Below the pieces are notes generated by a model, which saw nothing but the letters and a program-made list of their open reading frames with translations, was not told the DNA's origin and ran no database searches. 64,000 nucleotides of DNA from Phenylobacterium sp. Root700 (GTDB lineage: Bacteria; Pseudomonadota; Alphaproteobacteria; Caulobacterales; Caulobacteraceae): NCBI RefSeq assembly GCF_001429025.1, contig NZ_LMHT01000030.1:16984-80983 (forward strand). The letters are read 5' to 3'. This document shows positions 9,254-17,371 of this stretch, piece by piece (the first letter of the stretch is position 1; every line of letters starts with the position of its first letter). A program made the translations under genes and the position numbers.

Positions 9254-9867
9254 AAGTCGATCCCGCGCTGGGCCTTGATGCCCTGCTCGAACGGATGCTT
9301 GACCAGGGTCATCTCGGTGACGAGATCGGCGATGGCCAGCAGCTCCGGCTTGGCGTTGCGGCCGGTGATGACCACGTGCTTGTCGCGCGGCCGGGCGTTG
9401 AGGTCAGCGACCACCTTGGCGATGTCGAGATAGTCGTAACGCAGGGCGATGTTCAGCTCGTCCAGGATCACCAGGTCCAGCTCGGGATCGTGCAGCATCT
9501 CGACCGAGGTAGCCCAGGCCGCTTCGGCGGCCGCGATGTCCTGGGCGCGGTCCTGGGTGTCCCAGGTGAAGCCCTGGCCCATGATCTCGTAGCGGACCTG
9601 ATCGGGGAACTTCTTGAAGAACTGCCGCTCGCCAGTGATCCACTTGCCCTTGATGTACTGGACGATGCCGACCTTCTGGTTCCAGCCCAGGGCGCGGGCG
9701 ACCATGCCGAAGGCGGCCGTCGACTTGCCCTTGCCGTCGCCGGTGTGGACCAGCAGCAGGCCAGGCGCCTCGTCGGTCTTGGTGGCCATCAGCTCGTCGC
9801 GTTCGGCCTTCAGCGCCTGCATGGCGGCCTTGTGCTCGGCGTTCTTGGCGTCTTCTTGATCGCTCAT
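9250..9867 (-). CDS. cobO: Corrinoid adenosyltransferase (CobO type)
   Basis: A 205-residue cytosolic enzyme that transfers 5'-deoxyadenosyl from ATP to cob(I)yrinate a,c-diamide or cobinamide. The P-loop is HTGDGKGKSTAAFG at residues 41-54, an unusual form typical of CobO/BtuR. VQYIKGKWITGE and LDLVILDELNIALRY are further family blocks, and the C-terminus includes VKHPFEQGIKAQRGIDF. The ATG overlaps the end of the threonine-phosphate decarboxylase gene by four bases. In this operon it adenosylates imported corrinoid before nucleotide-loop assembly. Confidence 0.97.
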   Translation of the reverse strand: MSDQEDAKNAEHKAAMQALKAERDELMATKTDEAPGLLLVHTGDGKGKSTAAFGMVARALGWNQKVGIVQYIKGKWITGERQFFKKFPDQVRYEIMGQGFTWDTQDRAQDIAAAEAAWATSVEMLHDPELDLVILDELNIALRYDYLDIAKVVADLNARPRDKHVVITGRNAKPELLAIADLVTEMTLVKHPFEQGIKAQRGIDF

Positions 9868-10865
9868 CGGCGGGAGCCCTCCAGGGCGGCTTGCAGTCTG
9901 GGCCAGTCTTTAGGTTTCGGCAGGCCGAACCTGAGCCAGGTCGGCTGATCGGGAAAGGGCCTGGTCAGCACGCCGCCTCGCGCCAGGGCGGTGAAGCGGC
10001 GCGCGGCGTCGGGCGTGGCGGCCAGGCGGAACAGCGAGGTCCCGCCGAGAATGTCGAAGCCGGCCCTCGTCAGCATCGCGTCCAGGCGCGCGGCGTCCTT
10101 GGTCAGTCGCGCGGCGGCGGCCTCGCGCCAGGCGCTGTCGGCGTAGGCGGCCGTGCCGGCGGCGATGGCCTCGGCGCTGACCGGCCAGTCGCCGAACTGG
10201 GCGCCGATCCGCGCGGCCAGCCCAGGCTCGGCGATCACAAAGCCCAGCCGCACCCCGGCCAGGCCATAGAATTTGCCGAACGAGCGCAGCACGATCAGCC
10301 GGTGGCCGGCGCGGGCCGCGACGCTCAGTTCGGGCGCGGTCTCGACGAAGGATTCATCGACGATCAGCCAGCGATCGCCCGGCTCCAGATCATCGTGGCG
10401 GGCGCCGTCGGGATTGTTCGGATTGACCATGACCACGGCCTCGCTCGCCACGCCGGCGAGCTCACCCGGCGCCACGCACTGGACCTTGGCGCCGGCCAGC
10501 CGCCAGGCCTCGGCGTGAGCGCCATAGGTCGGCGAGGCGATGGCGACCGAACGCGCGCCCAGCAGGCGGGGCAAGGCGCGCAGGGCGGCCTCGGCGCCCG
10601 GCACGGCGGCGACACGGTCGGGGGTGACGCCGAAGGCGGCCGCGGCGGCGGCCTCCAAGGCGGCGATCTCGTCCGGATCAGGCAGCCGCGTCAGGCTGGC
10701 GGCGGTGGCCCGCGCCCCTTTCCAGGGACGCGGGTTGATACCCGTCGACAGGTCGAGCCACGGGGCGGGCGCGTCGGGAAACGCGCGCCGCGCCGCGGCC
10801 AGCCGGCCGCCGTGACGGAGGAAGTCCTCCAGGTTCGGATCAGAACTTGGCGCGGACACCGACAT
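9864..10865 (-). CDS. cobD: Threonine-phosphate decarboxylase (PLP)
   Basis: A 333-residue fold-type I PLP enzyme (CobD of Salmonella, CobC of Pseudomonas). It makes (R)-1-amino-2-propanol O-2-phosphate, the linker used by CbiB. The N-terminus HGGRLAAARRAFP and LDLSTGINP are diagnostic. The middle has NPNNPDG, then VDESF, and the Schiff-base lysine lies in VLRSFGKFYGLAGVRLG near residue 197. The reading frame is open for 180 bases upstream, but family comparison places the start at the ATG in MSVSAPSSD, which overlaps the end of btuB by 26 bases. Confidence 0.95.
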   Translation of the reverse strand: MSVSAPSSDPNLEDFLRHGGRLAAARRAFPDAPAPWLDLSTGINPRPWKGARATAASLTRLPDPDEIAALEAAAAAAFGVTPDRVAAVPGAEAALRALPRLLGARSVAIASPTYGAHAEAWRLAGAKVQCVAPGELAGVASEAVVMVNPNNPDGARHDDLEPGDRWLIVDESFVETAPELSVAARAGHRLIVLRSFGKFYGLAGVRLGFVIAEPGLAARIGAQFGDWPVSAEAIAAGTAAYADSAWREAAAARLTKDAARLDAMLTRAGFDILGGTSLFRLAATPDAARRFTALARGGVLTRPFPDQPTWLRFGLPKPKDWPRLQAALEGSRR

Positions 10866-12783
10866 GGGCCCCACGTCCCGGCGAACCGTAGTTGCGGGTG
10901 GTCTCGTAGCTATCGTCGAAGGCGTTCTCGACACGGCCATAGACCTCGAACGTCTCGTTGACCGGATAGGACGCCCGCAGATCGACCAGGGTGTAGCTCT
11001 GCAGGACGTAGGAGTTCGCGGCGTTGTCGAAGCTGGCGCCGACATAACGGATCGCCGCGCCGAGCGAGGCGTCGTTGGTCCAGGTGTAGGTCGCCTGGAT
11101 GTTGGCCTGATGCTCGGGCCGGCGGGTCAGATGCTTGCCGCGATTGGCGTTACCGACCGAGTCGTTCGTCGTGTCGGTCCAGGTGTAGTTGGCCAGGACC
11201 CGCAGCGGGCCAAGATCGGCCGAGCCTTCCAGCTCCAGCCCATGAGCCTTGGTGCTGGCGGTGTTGGCGTAGGCGCCCGAGCGACGAACGCCCCTTACGA
11301 AGCACAGCGGATTGGTGGTGGTGGAGGTGCAGGAGACGAAGTCGATCTGGTTAGTGGTGTCGCGGTCGAAATAGGTCGCGCGAACCATGAAGCGGTCGAG
11401 GACATGCTGCTCGATCCCGGCGTCCCAGCCGTCGGCCTCTTCCGGGGCGAGGGCGGCGTTCCCGTACTCGCTGTAGAGTTGGTAGAGGGTCGGGGCCTTG
11501 AAGCCCTGGCCGAAGCTGGCGCGCAGGACCGTATTCCCGTCATTGAGCGACCAGGCGGCGGCGAGCTGGCCGAGCGTCTTGTCGCCGAAGGTGTCGTGGC
11601 TGTCGCGGCGCAGGCCCGCGGTCAGGGTCAGGCCGGTGAGGACCTCGCCCTGGACCTGGGCGTAGAGGCCGTCGATCCCGGTCTTGGCGGTGGTCGGCTT
11701 TGGGTTGGGGGTGAGGGAATTGGGCGAGGCCGTCCGCATGTCGGAGTTCTCGCTCTCCCCGCCGAAGGTGGCGGTCCAGGCGTCGCTGATCGTCCAGACG
11801 CCTTGGTACTCCCAGCGCTTGTTCTCGCCGCGCGCGTCGAAGGTGACGTCGGTCATCGCCTGGTTGGGGTTGAAGTTCTGGCGGTTGGTGCGGGTGTAGC
11901 CATAGGCGACGCGGTTTTGCAGGGTGCCGTCGAAGAGGTCGAAATTGACCGCCGCGTAGCCGACGAACTCCTCGGTCTCGCCGTATTCCGGGGTGTCGCC
12001 GAAGGAGAAGTTCGGGGGCGGGAAGCCGTCGAAGTTGTTCTTGCCCTTGGAATAGACGCCGCGCAGGTCCAGCGAGATCGCGTCGGTGGCGCGGACCACG
12101 GCGCGGCCGCTGAAGCCGGTGTTCTCGTAGCCGTCCTTTTCCTTGCCCAGGCGATAGGAGGAGACGCCGTCGGTTTCGTAACGGCCGCCGGCCAGGCGCC
12201 AGGTGACGCGGTCGGTCTTGCCGCCGGCCGCCGCGCGCAGATAGCCCGTGCCCATCGATCCGCCCTCGGCGGTGAGGTTTGCCTCGAAGGGGGTCTCGGC
12301 TTCCTGGGTGATGATGTTGACGACGCCGCCGATGGCCTGGCTGCCCCACAGGGTCGACTGGGCGCCGCGCAGGATCTCGATGCGGCCGATGTCGCCCGAC
12401 AGCAGGTTGGAGAAGTTGTAGCCGCCGCCCGAGGTCGAGGGGTCATTGAGCTTCACGCCGTCGATCACCACCACGGTCTGGTCGCTCTCGGCGCCGCGGA
12501 TGCGCAGCGAGGTCGAGCCGCCGACGCCGCCGTTGCGGGAGAAGGAGACGCCAGGCGTCTGGGCCAGCAGGGTGGAGACGTCGACGCTCTGGGCGGCCTT
12601 GATGGCCTCGCCGCTGACGACGGTGATGCTTTGGCCGACGCGGTCGGCTTCCTGCGGCGAGCGGTTGGCGGTGACCACCAGTTCGCTGACGCTGGCCACG
12701 GCGACGGGGCTCGCGCCCTGGGCCAGGGCATGGGTGGAGAGGCCGCATAGGACGGCGGTGGTGGCGTATAGAACGGTCTTCAT
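10840..12783 (-). CDS. btuB: TonB-dependent outer-membrane cobalamin receptor
   Basis: A 647-residue receptor with a cleavable signal peptide (MKTVLYATTAVLCGLSTHALAQ). A TonB-box-like ELVVTANR follows, then the plug with VSTLLAQTPGVSF and LRIRGAESDQTVVVIDGVKLNDPS. The C-terminal barrel ends in aromatic-terminated strands (GAHVGVRAKF). The start is the ATG preceded by GGGGGAT; the frame extends further upstream into the riboswitch. It is the first gene after the cobalamin riboswitch, which fixes the substrate as a corrinoid with good confidence. Confidence 0.95.
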   Translation of the reverse strand: MKTVLYATTAVLCGLSTHALAQGASPVAVASVSELVVTANRSPQEADRVGQSITVVSGEAIKAAQSVDVSTLLAQTPGVSFSRNGGVGGSTSLRIRGAESDQTVVVIDGVKLNDPSTSGGGYNFSNLLSGDIGRIEILRGAQSTLWGSQAIGGVVNIITQEAETPFEANLTAEGGSMGTGYLRAAAGGKTDRVTWRLAGGRYETDGVSSYRLGKEKDGYENTGFSGRAVVRATDAISLDLRGVYSKGKNNFDGFPPPNFSFGDTPEYGETEEFVGYAAVNFDLFDGTLQNRVAYGYTRTNRQNFNPNQAMTDVTFDARGENKRWEYQGVWTISDAWTATFGGESENSDMRTASPNSLTPNPKPTTAKTGIDGLYAQVQGEVLTGLTLTAGLRRDSHDTFGDKTLGQLAAAWSLNDGNTVLRASFGQGFKAPTLYQLYSEYGNAALAPEEADGWDAGIEQHVLDRFMVRATYFDRDTTNQIDFVSCTSTTTNPLCFVRGVRRSGAYANTASTKAHGLELEGSADLGPLRVLANYTWTDTTNDSVGNANRGKHLTRRPEHQANIQATYTWTNDASLGAAIRYVGASFDNAANSYVLQSYTLVDLRASYPVNETFEVYGRVENAFDDSYETTRNYGSPGRGAHVGVRAKF

Positions 12784-12898
12784 CGGGTATCCCCCAGACG
12801 TGTGACGACGAACCCGCGCTTGCACGCAGGTGACGGACGTCGTCTCTCGGGAAAATACCCGTTCGTCCGGTCCCACCGACCGTCCGAAGGACGACTGC

Positions 12899-13080
12899 GT
12901 CAGGCAGGTCTCCTGGCTCACGGGTCACAGCCGGTGCGCGCCGCCTTCCCAGAACCCGGTCTTTTACGACCATCGTCCAGTGGCTTATGACGCGCGGGCT
13001 CGCCGCTTACAGTTGCGGGGGCAGCCCAGGTGTTTCACCTGAGTTCCCTATTAATCCCCTTGCGGGGAACCTGTCGCGGG
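12899..13080 (-). promoter_or_regulatory. Cobalamin (AdoCbl-class) riboswitch
   Basis: Read on the minus strand, the leader has the ordered landmarks of the class: CAGGTGAAACACCTGGG, then CTGCCCCCGCAACTGTAAG, then AAGCCACTGG, then CTGGGAAGG, and finally the B12 box AGCCAGGAGACCTGCC at 12903-12918. About 115 bases separate the B12 box from the btuB ATG. No strong T-tract terminator follows, so control may be on translation of btuB. Binding of adenosylcobalamin would lower expression of the operon behind it. Ends are approximate. Confidence 0.95.
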
Positions 13081-13118
13081 GCCTCGACTAGGCTTTGCCA
13101 TGCGGAGCGTCAATCCCG

Positions 13119-13628
13119 ATGAGCCTGACCTTCATCCTGGGCGGCGCCCGATCGGGCAAGACCGCCTACGCCCTGGGGCAAGCCGAGAGGCGCTCGCAAG
13201 GGCGGCTGACCATGATCGCCACGGCCCAGGCGCTGGACGCCGAGATGGCCGCGCGCATCGCCCGCCATCAGGCCGAGCGGAGCGAGGCCTGGACCACGGT
13301 CGAGGCGCCGCTGGACCTGGCCGGGGCGGTGCGGAACCTTGGGCCCGGCGATGTCGCGGTGATCGACTGCCTGACCCTGTGGCTGACCAACCAGATTTTG
13401 GCGGAGACCGAGATCGCGCCCGCCGTAGCCGAACTGGTCGAGGCGTTCGCCGCAAGTCCAGCGGCGCTGGTGGTCATCTCCAACGAGGTCGGCCAGGGCA
13501 TCGTGCCCGACAACGCCCTGGCCCGCCGATTCCGCGACGAAGCCGGCTGGATGCACCAGGCCGTGGCCAGGGCCGCCGACCAGGTGGTCATGGTGATCGC
13601 CGGGCTGCCGATGACGCTGAAGGGCTGA
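13119..13628 (+). CDS. cobU: Adenosylcobinamide kinase / GTP:adenosylcobinamide-phosphate guanylyltransferase
   Basis: A 169-residue bifunctional enzyme (CobP/CobU). It phosphorylates adenosylcobinamide and then transfers GMP to give adenosylcobinamide-GDP, the substrate of CobS. The P-loop is GGARSGKT at residues 8-15, and the ARHQAERSEAW block carries the histidine that is guanylylated in the family. VVISNEVGQGIVP and ARRFRDEAGWMHQ are also conserved. The ATG is chosen because the P-loop begins seven residues later, as in relatives. It is divergent from btuB, so it lies outside the reach of the riboswitch although it serves the same pathway. Confidence 0.95.
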   Translation: MSLTFILGGARSGKTAYALGQAERRSQGRLTMIATAQALDAEMAARIARHQAERSEAWTTVEAPLDLAGAVRNLGPGDVAVIDCLTLWLTNQILAETEIAPAVAELVEAFAASPAALVVISNEVGQGIVPDNALARRFRDEAGWMHQAVARAADQVVMVIAGLPMTLKG

Positions 13629-13735
13629 GTGGGCCTAGTCATCGAAGGGTGGCCGCGGCGGCCGACCGGGGTGGTGGCGGGGACTGGCCGGCCTGCCGCT
13701 GCCGCGGAAGGGTTTAACCTCCGCGGCTGGCCTCG

Positions 13736-14818
13736 TCAGAGGTCCTGCTTCAACCGCGCGATCATCAGAGCCCCGACCTGTTCGATCGCCGCCGAGACGT
13801 CTCGGCGCCAGATCACCGGATCGACCGTCACCTCGTAGGTGCGGGTCTTCTGCATGCCGCCCGCGCCGGCCAGGACGCCGATGGCGCTGCCCAAGGCGTC
13901 GCCCATCTTGCTGGCGCCGGTCGTGGTGTCGCTGGCCGAGACCACGCTGTCGGGCATCACCACCGGGCCGGTGAGGGCGTAGCGGAGCCGGTGGCCCAGA
14001 TCCATGGTGGTCGACTTGGCTTTGGGCGTGAGCACCCACAGCTGAGTGTCGGTGGGCAGCAGGGCGACATTGGCCTTGCTGGTCACCTTGGCGTTCATCG
14101 TGCGCATGCCCAGCACGCCGCGGCCGCGGGCCTGGATCTCGGCGAAGTCGACGACCATCCGTACGCCCATGACCCCGGCGTCGAGCTCGCGCATCGCCAT
14201 CTCCTCGGGGACCTGCGAACCGGTGGTGGTCATGGTATCGCCGAACGCCTTGGCGCGGCCGTCATTGGGGGTGAAGTAGAACTTCATGCCGGGCGGCGAA
14301 TAGAAGGCGCTGCGGTTGGCCCTGCCGCGAACATAGGGCGTCGGCTTGGCCATGTTCATCAACCGCACCAGCCCCGGACTGCGGGCCTGGGCCTCCGCCA
14401 GCGGAATGACCTTGATCCCGGCGGCTTCGAGATCGGCGACGAACTTGGCGTAGTAGGCGTCGGTGATCGCCTGCATGTCCTCGGCCGTGGGACCGTTCAG
14501 CGTGTAGCTGACCTGGGATTGCGACAGGCCCGCGCCGGTCGAGGTCGCGCCCGAATTGGTGACGAACTCCACCTGGAAGGACGGGATAACCACCTGGCGA
14601 AGACCGCGGGCGGCTTCGCGCTCGTTCTGCCAGATCAGCGAGCCGCCCTGGGTCGAGAGATCGTCCCCGGCCACGAAGGCCACTGGGGCGCTCACCGGCG
14701 CGGTCTTCGGCCCAAGATTGATGAGCGGCTTGGCGGCGTGGGCCTGGCCCGTCCCGGCCGAGGCCAGCAGCAGCGCCAGGAACGTCGCGGCCAAGCCGCC
14801 CGAAAGTTTCAGCCCCAT
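13736..14818 (-). CDS. Secreted protein of unknown function
   Basis: A 360-residue protein with a clear signal peptide (LAATFLALLLASAGTGQAHA, cleavage near residue 29). No lipobox cysteine follows, so it is probably periplasmic. The mature part has no motif I recognise. It has a region that looks like two alternating alpha/beta blocks (AITDAYYAKFVADLEAAG near residue 125, VMGVRMVVDFAEIQARGRG near residue 220), and a glycine-rich GSAIGVLAGAGGMQ near residue 320 before the end. It is transcribed alone, convergent with cobU. A link with B12 is not supported. Confidence 0.75.
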   Translation of the reverse strand: MGLKLSGGLAATFLALLLASAGTGQAHAAKPLINLGPKTAPVSAPVAFVAGDDLSTQGGSLIWQNEREAARGLRQVVIPSFQVEFVTNSGATSTGAGLSQSQVSYTLNGPTAEDMQAITDAYYAKFVADLEAAGIKVIPLAEAQARSPGLVRLMNMAKPTPYVRGRANRSAFYSPPGMKFYFTPNDGRAKAFGDTMTTTGSQVPEEMAMRELDAGVMGVRMVVDFAEIQARGRGVLGMRTMNAKVTSKANVALLPTDTQLWVLTPKAKSTTMDLGHRLRYALTGPVVMPDSVVSASDTTTGASKMGDALGSAIGVLAGAGGMQKTRTYEVTVDPVIWRRDVSAAIEQVGALMIARLKQDL

Positions 14819-14911
14819 GTCGTCACCCTCCCCCGAAGGCGCCGGTCATGACGCCGATCCATTGGGACTAGGGGAAGATTAAACCGGCGGATTGGATAAA
14901 ACGGACGTGGC

Positions 14912-15784
14912 TCACTCGGCGGCGTGCAACCCCTGGAGCGAGGCGCCGAGCGCCGCCATACGCGCGCGTGCGGCCGGACCCAACAGTTGGTGCGGCAGGG
15001 CGAAATAGGCCGAGGGCGACATGCCCATGAACCGGTGGAAGTCGCGCACGAAGTGGGACTGGTCATAGTACCAGGCGTCGATCAGGCTGGCCGATCCCTC
15101 CCCCGGATGCTCGCGAAGTTCCTGCAGGGTGCGCAGGAACCGCTGGCGGCGCAGCAGCAGCTTCGGCGCGAACCCGAACATCCGCAGCGACAGGCGGGCT
15201 AGGTGGCGCGACGACACCCCCAGCGCCTTGGCCAGCGCCTCGACCGAGCCGATGGCCGGATCGATCAGCAGGTCGTGGGCCCGGGTCAGCAAGCTGTCGG
15301 GCGCGCCGCCGGCCGCGGCCAGGGTTAGGAAAAACTCATCGAGGATCGCCACCTGCGCGTCGTCGGAGCCGGCGGCGTTCAAGGCGGCGTAGACCGCCTC
15401 GGCGCGGTCGCCGAACACCTGGACCAGCGGCGTCACGCGGTCGGCGAACGCCGCCGCCGGTTCGGTGAAGAACTGCGCCCAGCCCAGCGGCAACAGGCCG
15501 ATCCCCAGCACGCTCCCGGCCTCGCCGCGTACGGTTCCGGTGACGCTGGTCGGCCCGAACAGCGCCGCCCCGGGCGCCGGGTCATAGGTCGTCCCGTCGA
15601 GCTCCATCGCCCAATGACCGCCCAGGACGAACCTGATGTTGGCCCATTCGGGATGCAGCAGATCGGCCACCGCGCCCATCGGGCCGTCCGGCACCTCGAC
15701 GAAATAATAGGCGGTGATGAAGCGGCGCAGCGCCGGGTCGGGGAGCCGGAAGCGAACCGATGGTGTCGAGGTCTCCAAACCCAT
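14912..15784 (-). CDS. AraC-family transcriptional regulator
   Basis: A 290-residue regulator. Residues about 1-150 are a cupin-like sensing domain (RFRLPDPALRRFITAYYFVEV), and the last third has two helix-turn-helix units: SVEALAKALGVSSRHLARLSLRMFG, and then WYYDQSHFVRDFHRFMG followed by SPSAYF, the signature of the second unit. The effector is unknown. The nearest genes are an unknown secreted protein downstream on the same strand (93 bases away) and ilvE upstream; neither is an obvious target. Similar N-terminal domains occur in regulators annotated with DUF6597-like sensing domains. Confidence 0.9.
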   Translation of the reverse strand: MGLETSTPSVRFRLPDPALRRFITAYYFVEVPDGPMGAVADLLHPEWANIRFVLGGHWAMELDGTTYDPAPGAALFGPTSVTGTVRGEAGSVLGIGLLPLGWAQFFTEPAAAFADRVTPLVQVFGDRAEAVYAALNAAGSDDAQVAILDEFFLTLAAAGGAPDSLLTRAHDLLIDPAIGSVEALAKALGVSSRHLARLSLRMFGFAPKLLLRRQRFLRTLQELREHPGEGSASLIDAWYYDQSHFVRDFHRFMGMSPSAYFALPHQLLGPAARARMAALGASLQGLHAAE

Positions 15785-15923
15785 TCACGCCCCCGCGCCT
15801 GCGCGACGGCTCCCTACCGGAGCCGGCCGCGACCATGGGCAGCATGACCGCCGCGCGAAGCTGCGTCGACCCGTGATACGCGAGCCAGCCCCAGGCGCAT
15901 GCCCGAGGCCGCGCCCCGCGAGG

Positions 15924-17006
15924 TCAGGCCTTGCTGCTGACCGGGTGTCGCCAGCCCTGCGGATCGGCGCGTTCACCGCGTTGGATGCCGGTGAGCTGCG
16001 CGCGGAGCCGCTCGGTGATGGCGCCGTCGGCGCCCGATCCGATCACGAACTCGCCGCCGGTATGGCGAACCTTGCCGACCGCGGCCACCACGGCGGCGGT
16101 TCCGCAGGCGAACACCTCGCGCAGGCGCCCGCTGGCGGCGTCGGCGCGCCATTGATCGAAGGCGTAGGGCGCCTCCTGCACGGTCAGGCCCGCGTCGCGC
16201 GCCAGGGCGATGATCGAGTCGCGGGTGATGCCCGGCAGGATCGTGCCCCCCAGCGGCGGCGTCACCAGCACGTCGTCGTCCATGACAAAGAAGATGTTCA
16301 TGCCGCCCAGCTCCTCGATCCAGCGATGCTCCACCGCGTCGAGGAACACCACCTGGTCGCAGCCATGGCGAACCGCCTCGGCCTGGGCCAGCAGGCTGGC
16401 CGCGTAGTTGCCGCCGCACTTGGCGTCGCCGGTCCCGCCGGCCGCCGCGCGGCTGTAGTCGTCGGACACCCAGACGGTCACCGCCGTCGAGCCGCCCTTG
16501 AAATAGGCCCCGACCGGGCAGGCGATCACACAGAAGGTGTATTCGGCCGCCGGGCGAACCCCCAGGAAGGCCTCGCTGGCGAACATGAACGGCCGCAGAT
16601 AGAGGCTGCCCTCGCCGCCCGGAATCCAGTCGGCGTCGATGTCGACCAGGGCCTCCACCGCCTGCAGGAACATCTCGTCAGGCAGGACCGGCATGGCCAT
16701 CCGCTGCGCCGAGCGCGCGAAGCGCCGGGCGTTCTCCAGCGGGCGGAACAGCGCCACGCCGCCATCCCGCGTGCGATAGGCCTTCATGCCCTCGAAGATT
16801 TCCTGGGCGTAGTGCAGCACCGCGGCGGCCGGATCGAGCGAGAAGGCTTCGCGGGCGCGCACCCGCGCGTCGTGCCAGCCCAACTCGGCTGTCCATTGGA
16901 TGGTCACCATGTGGTCGGTGAACACCTTGCCGAAGCCGGGATTTTCCAACAGGGCGGCGCGGGCGCCCGGCGCTGTGGCGGAGGGATGCGGCAGGATCTT
17001 GAGAAT
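15924..17006 (-). CDS. ilvE: Branched-chain amino acid aminotransferase, probably with an ATT start
   Basis: A fold-type IV PLP transaminase that makes valine, leucine and isoleucine from their 2-oxo acids. FTDHMVTIQW, YAQEIFEGMKAYR and the Schiff-base lysine in AKCGGNYAASLLAQ (family KxGGNY) are visible, with GGTILPGITRDSI later. No ATG or GTG precedes the conserved part. AGGAGG at 17015-17020 is followed after eight bases by ATT at 17004-17006, in frame, giving a 360-residue protein beginning ILKILPHPS, which suits the family's N-terminus. An in-frame TAG directly overlaps the AGGAGG. A TTG at 16949 is the only conventional alternative and would remove 19 residues. Confidence 0.93.
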   Translation of the reverse strand: MLKILPHPSATAPGARAALLENPGFGKVFTDHMVTIQWTAELGWHDARVRAREAFSLDPAAAVLHYAQEIFEGMKAYRTRDGGVALFRPLENARRFARSAQRMAMPVLPDEMFLQAVEALVDIDADWIPGGEGSLYLRPFMFASEAFLGVRPAAEYTFCVIACPVGAYFKGGSTAVTVWVSDDYSRAAAGGTGDAKCGGNYAASLLAQAEAVRHGCDQVVFLDAVEHRWIEELGGMNIFFVMDDDVLVTPPLGGTILPGITRDSIIALARDAGLTVQEAPYAFDQWRADAASGRLREVFACGTAAVVAAVGKVRHTGGEFVIGSGADGAITERLRAQLTGIQRGERADPQGWRHPVSSKA

Positions 17007-17371
17007 GGGTTTGTCCTCCTAGGGCGCCTTCCCCAGTCAGGCCGCCGGAGCGTCTAGGGCAGGAATGATGTTTGCTTGAACCGCTGGCTTTAGCCGGACG
17101 CCATGGGCTGCACACCATCTAGACGGATCGCCGCGCGGTTCAACATGACGTTTGAGGCGAAGAGGCCGTCATCGCGCCCTTCAATTTGGCCTGGGACCGG
17201 ATCTTCCCGGTCCAGGGGGCCGGTGATCGGCGGCGCGTCGTCACGACGGAAGGGCGCTCGCCTAGGGCGCGCGCCGCCTCCAGGCGGTTGTGTCGCCGCC
17301 GCCTTATTGTACTACAGCGTGGGCGGCGCCTGACGCCGCCAGGTTCCGTCCAATCGAGGCCGCTTTCGTCG
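17007..17371. other. Divergent intergenic region without a gene
   Basis: This 365-base space separates ilvE (minus) from the hydrolase (plus) and must hold promoters for both. It includes the AGGAGG of ilvE at 17015-17020. I see no convincing -35/-10 pair, palindromic operator or RNA gene. Reading frames that cross it have the composition of shadows. Confidence 0.5.

Noticed and set aside
10864..12750. 628-codon plus-strand frame opposite btuB
   Set aside because: Long only because the opposite strand has few stop-complement codons; translation is Val/Gly/Ala-rich without domains, and btuB is certain.
13100..13717. ATG-started frame overlapping cobU in another phase
   Set aside because: Translation is Arg/Gly-rich without domain; the cobU frame has an intact P-loop.
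17186..17371. N-terminal extension of the hydrolase
   Set aside because: Arg-rich segment with no hydrolase similarity; the fold begins just after the ATG at 17372.
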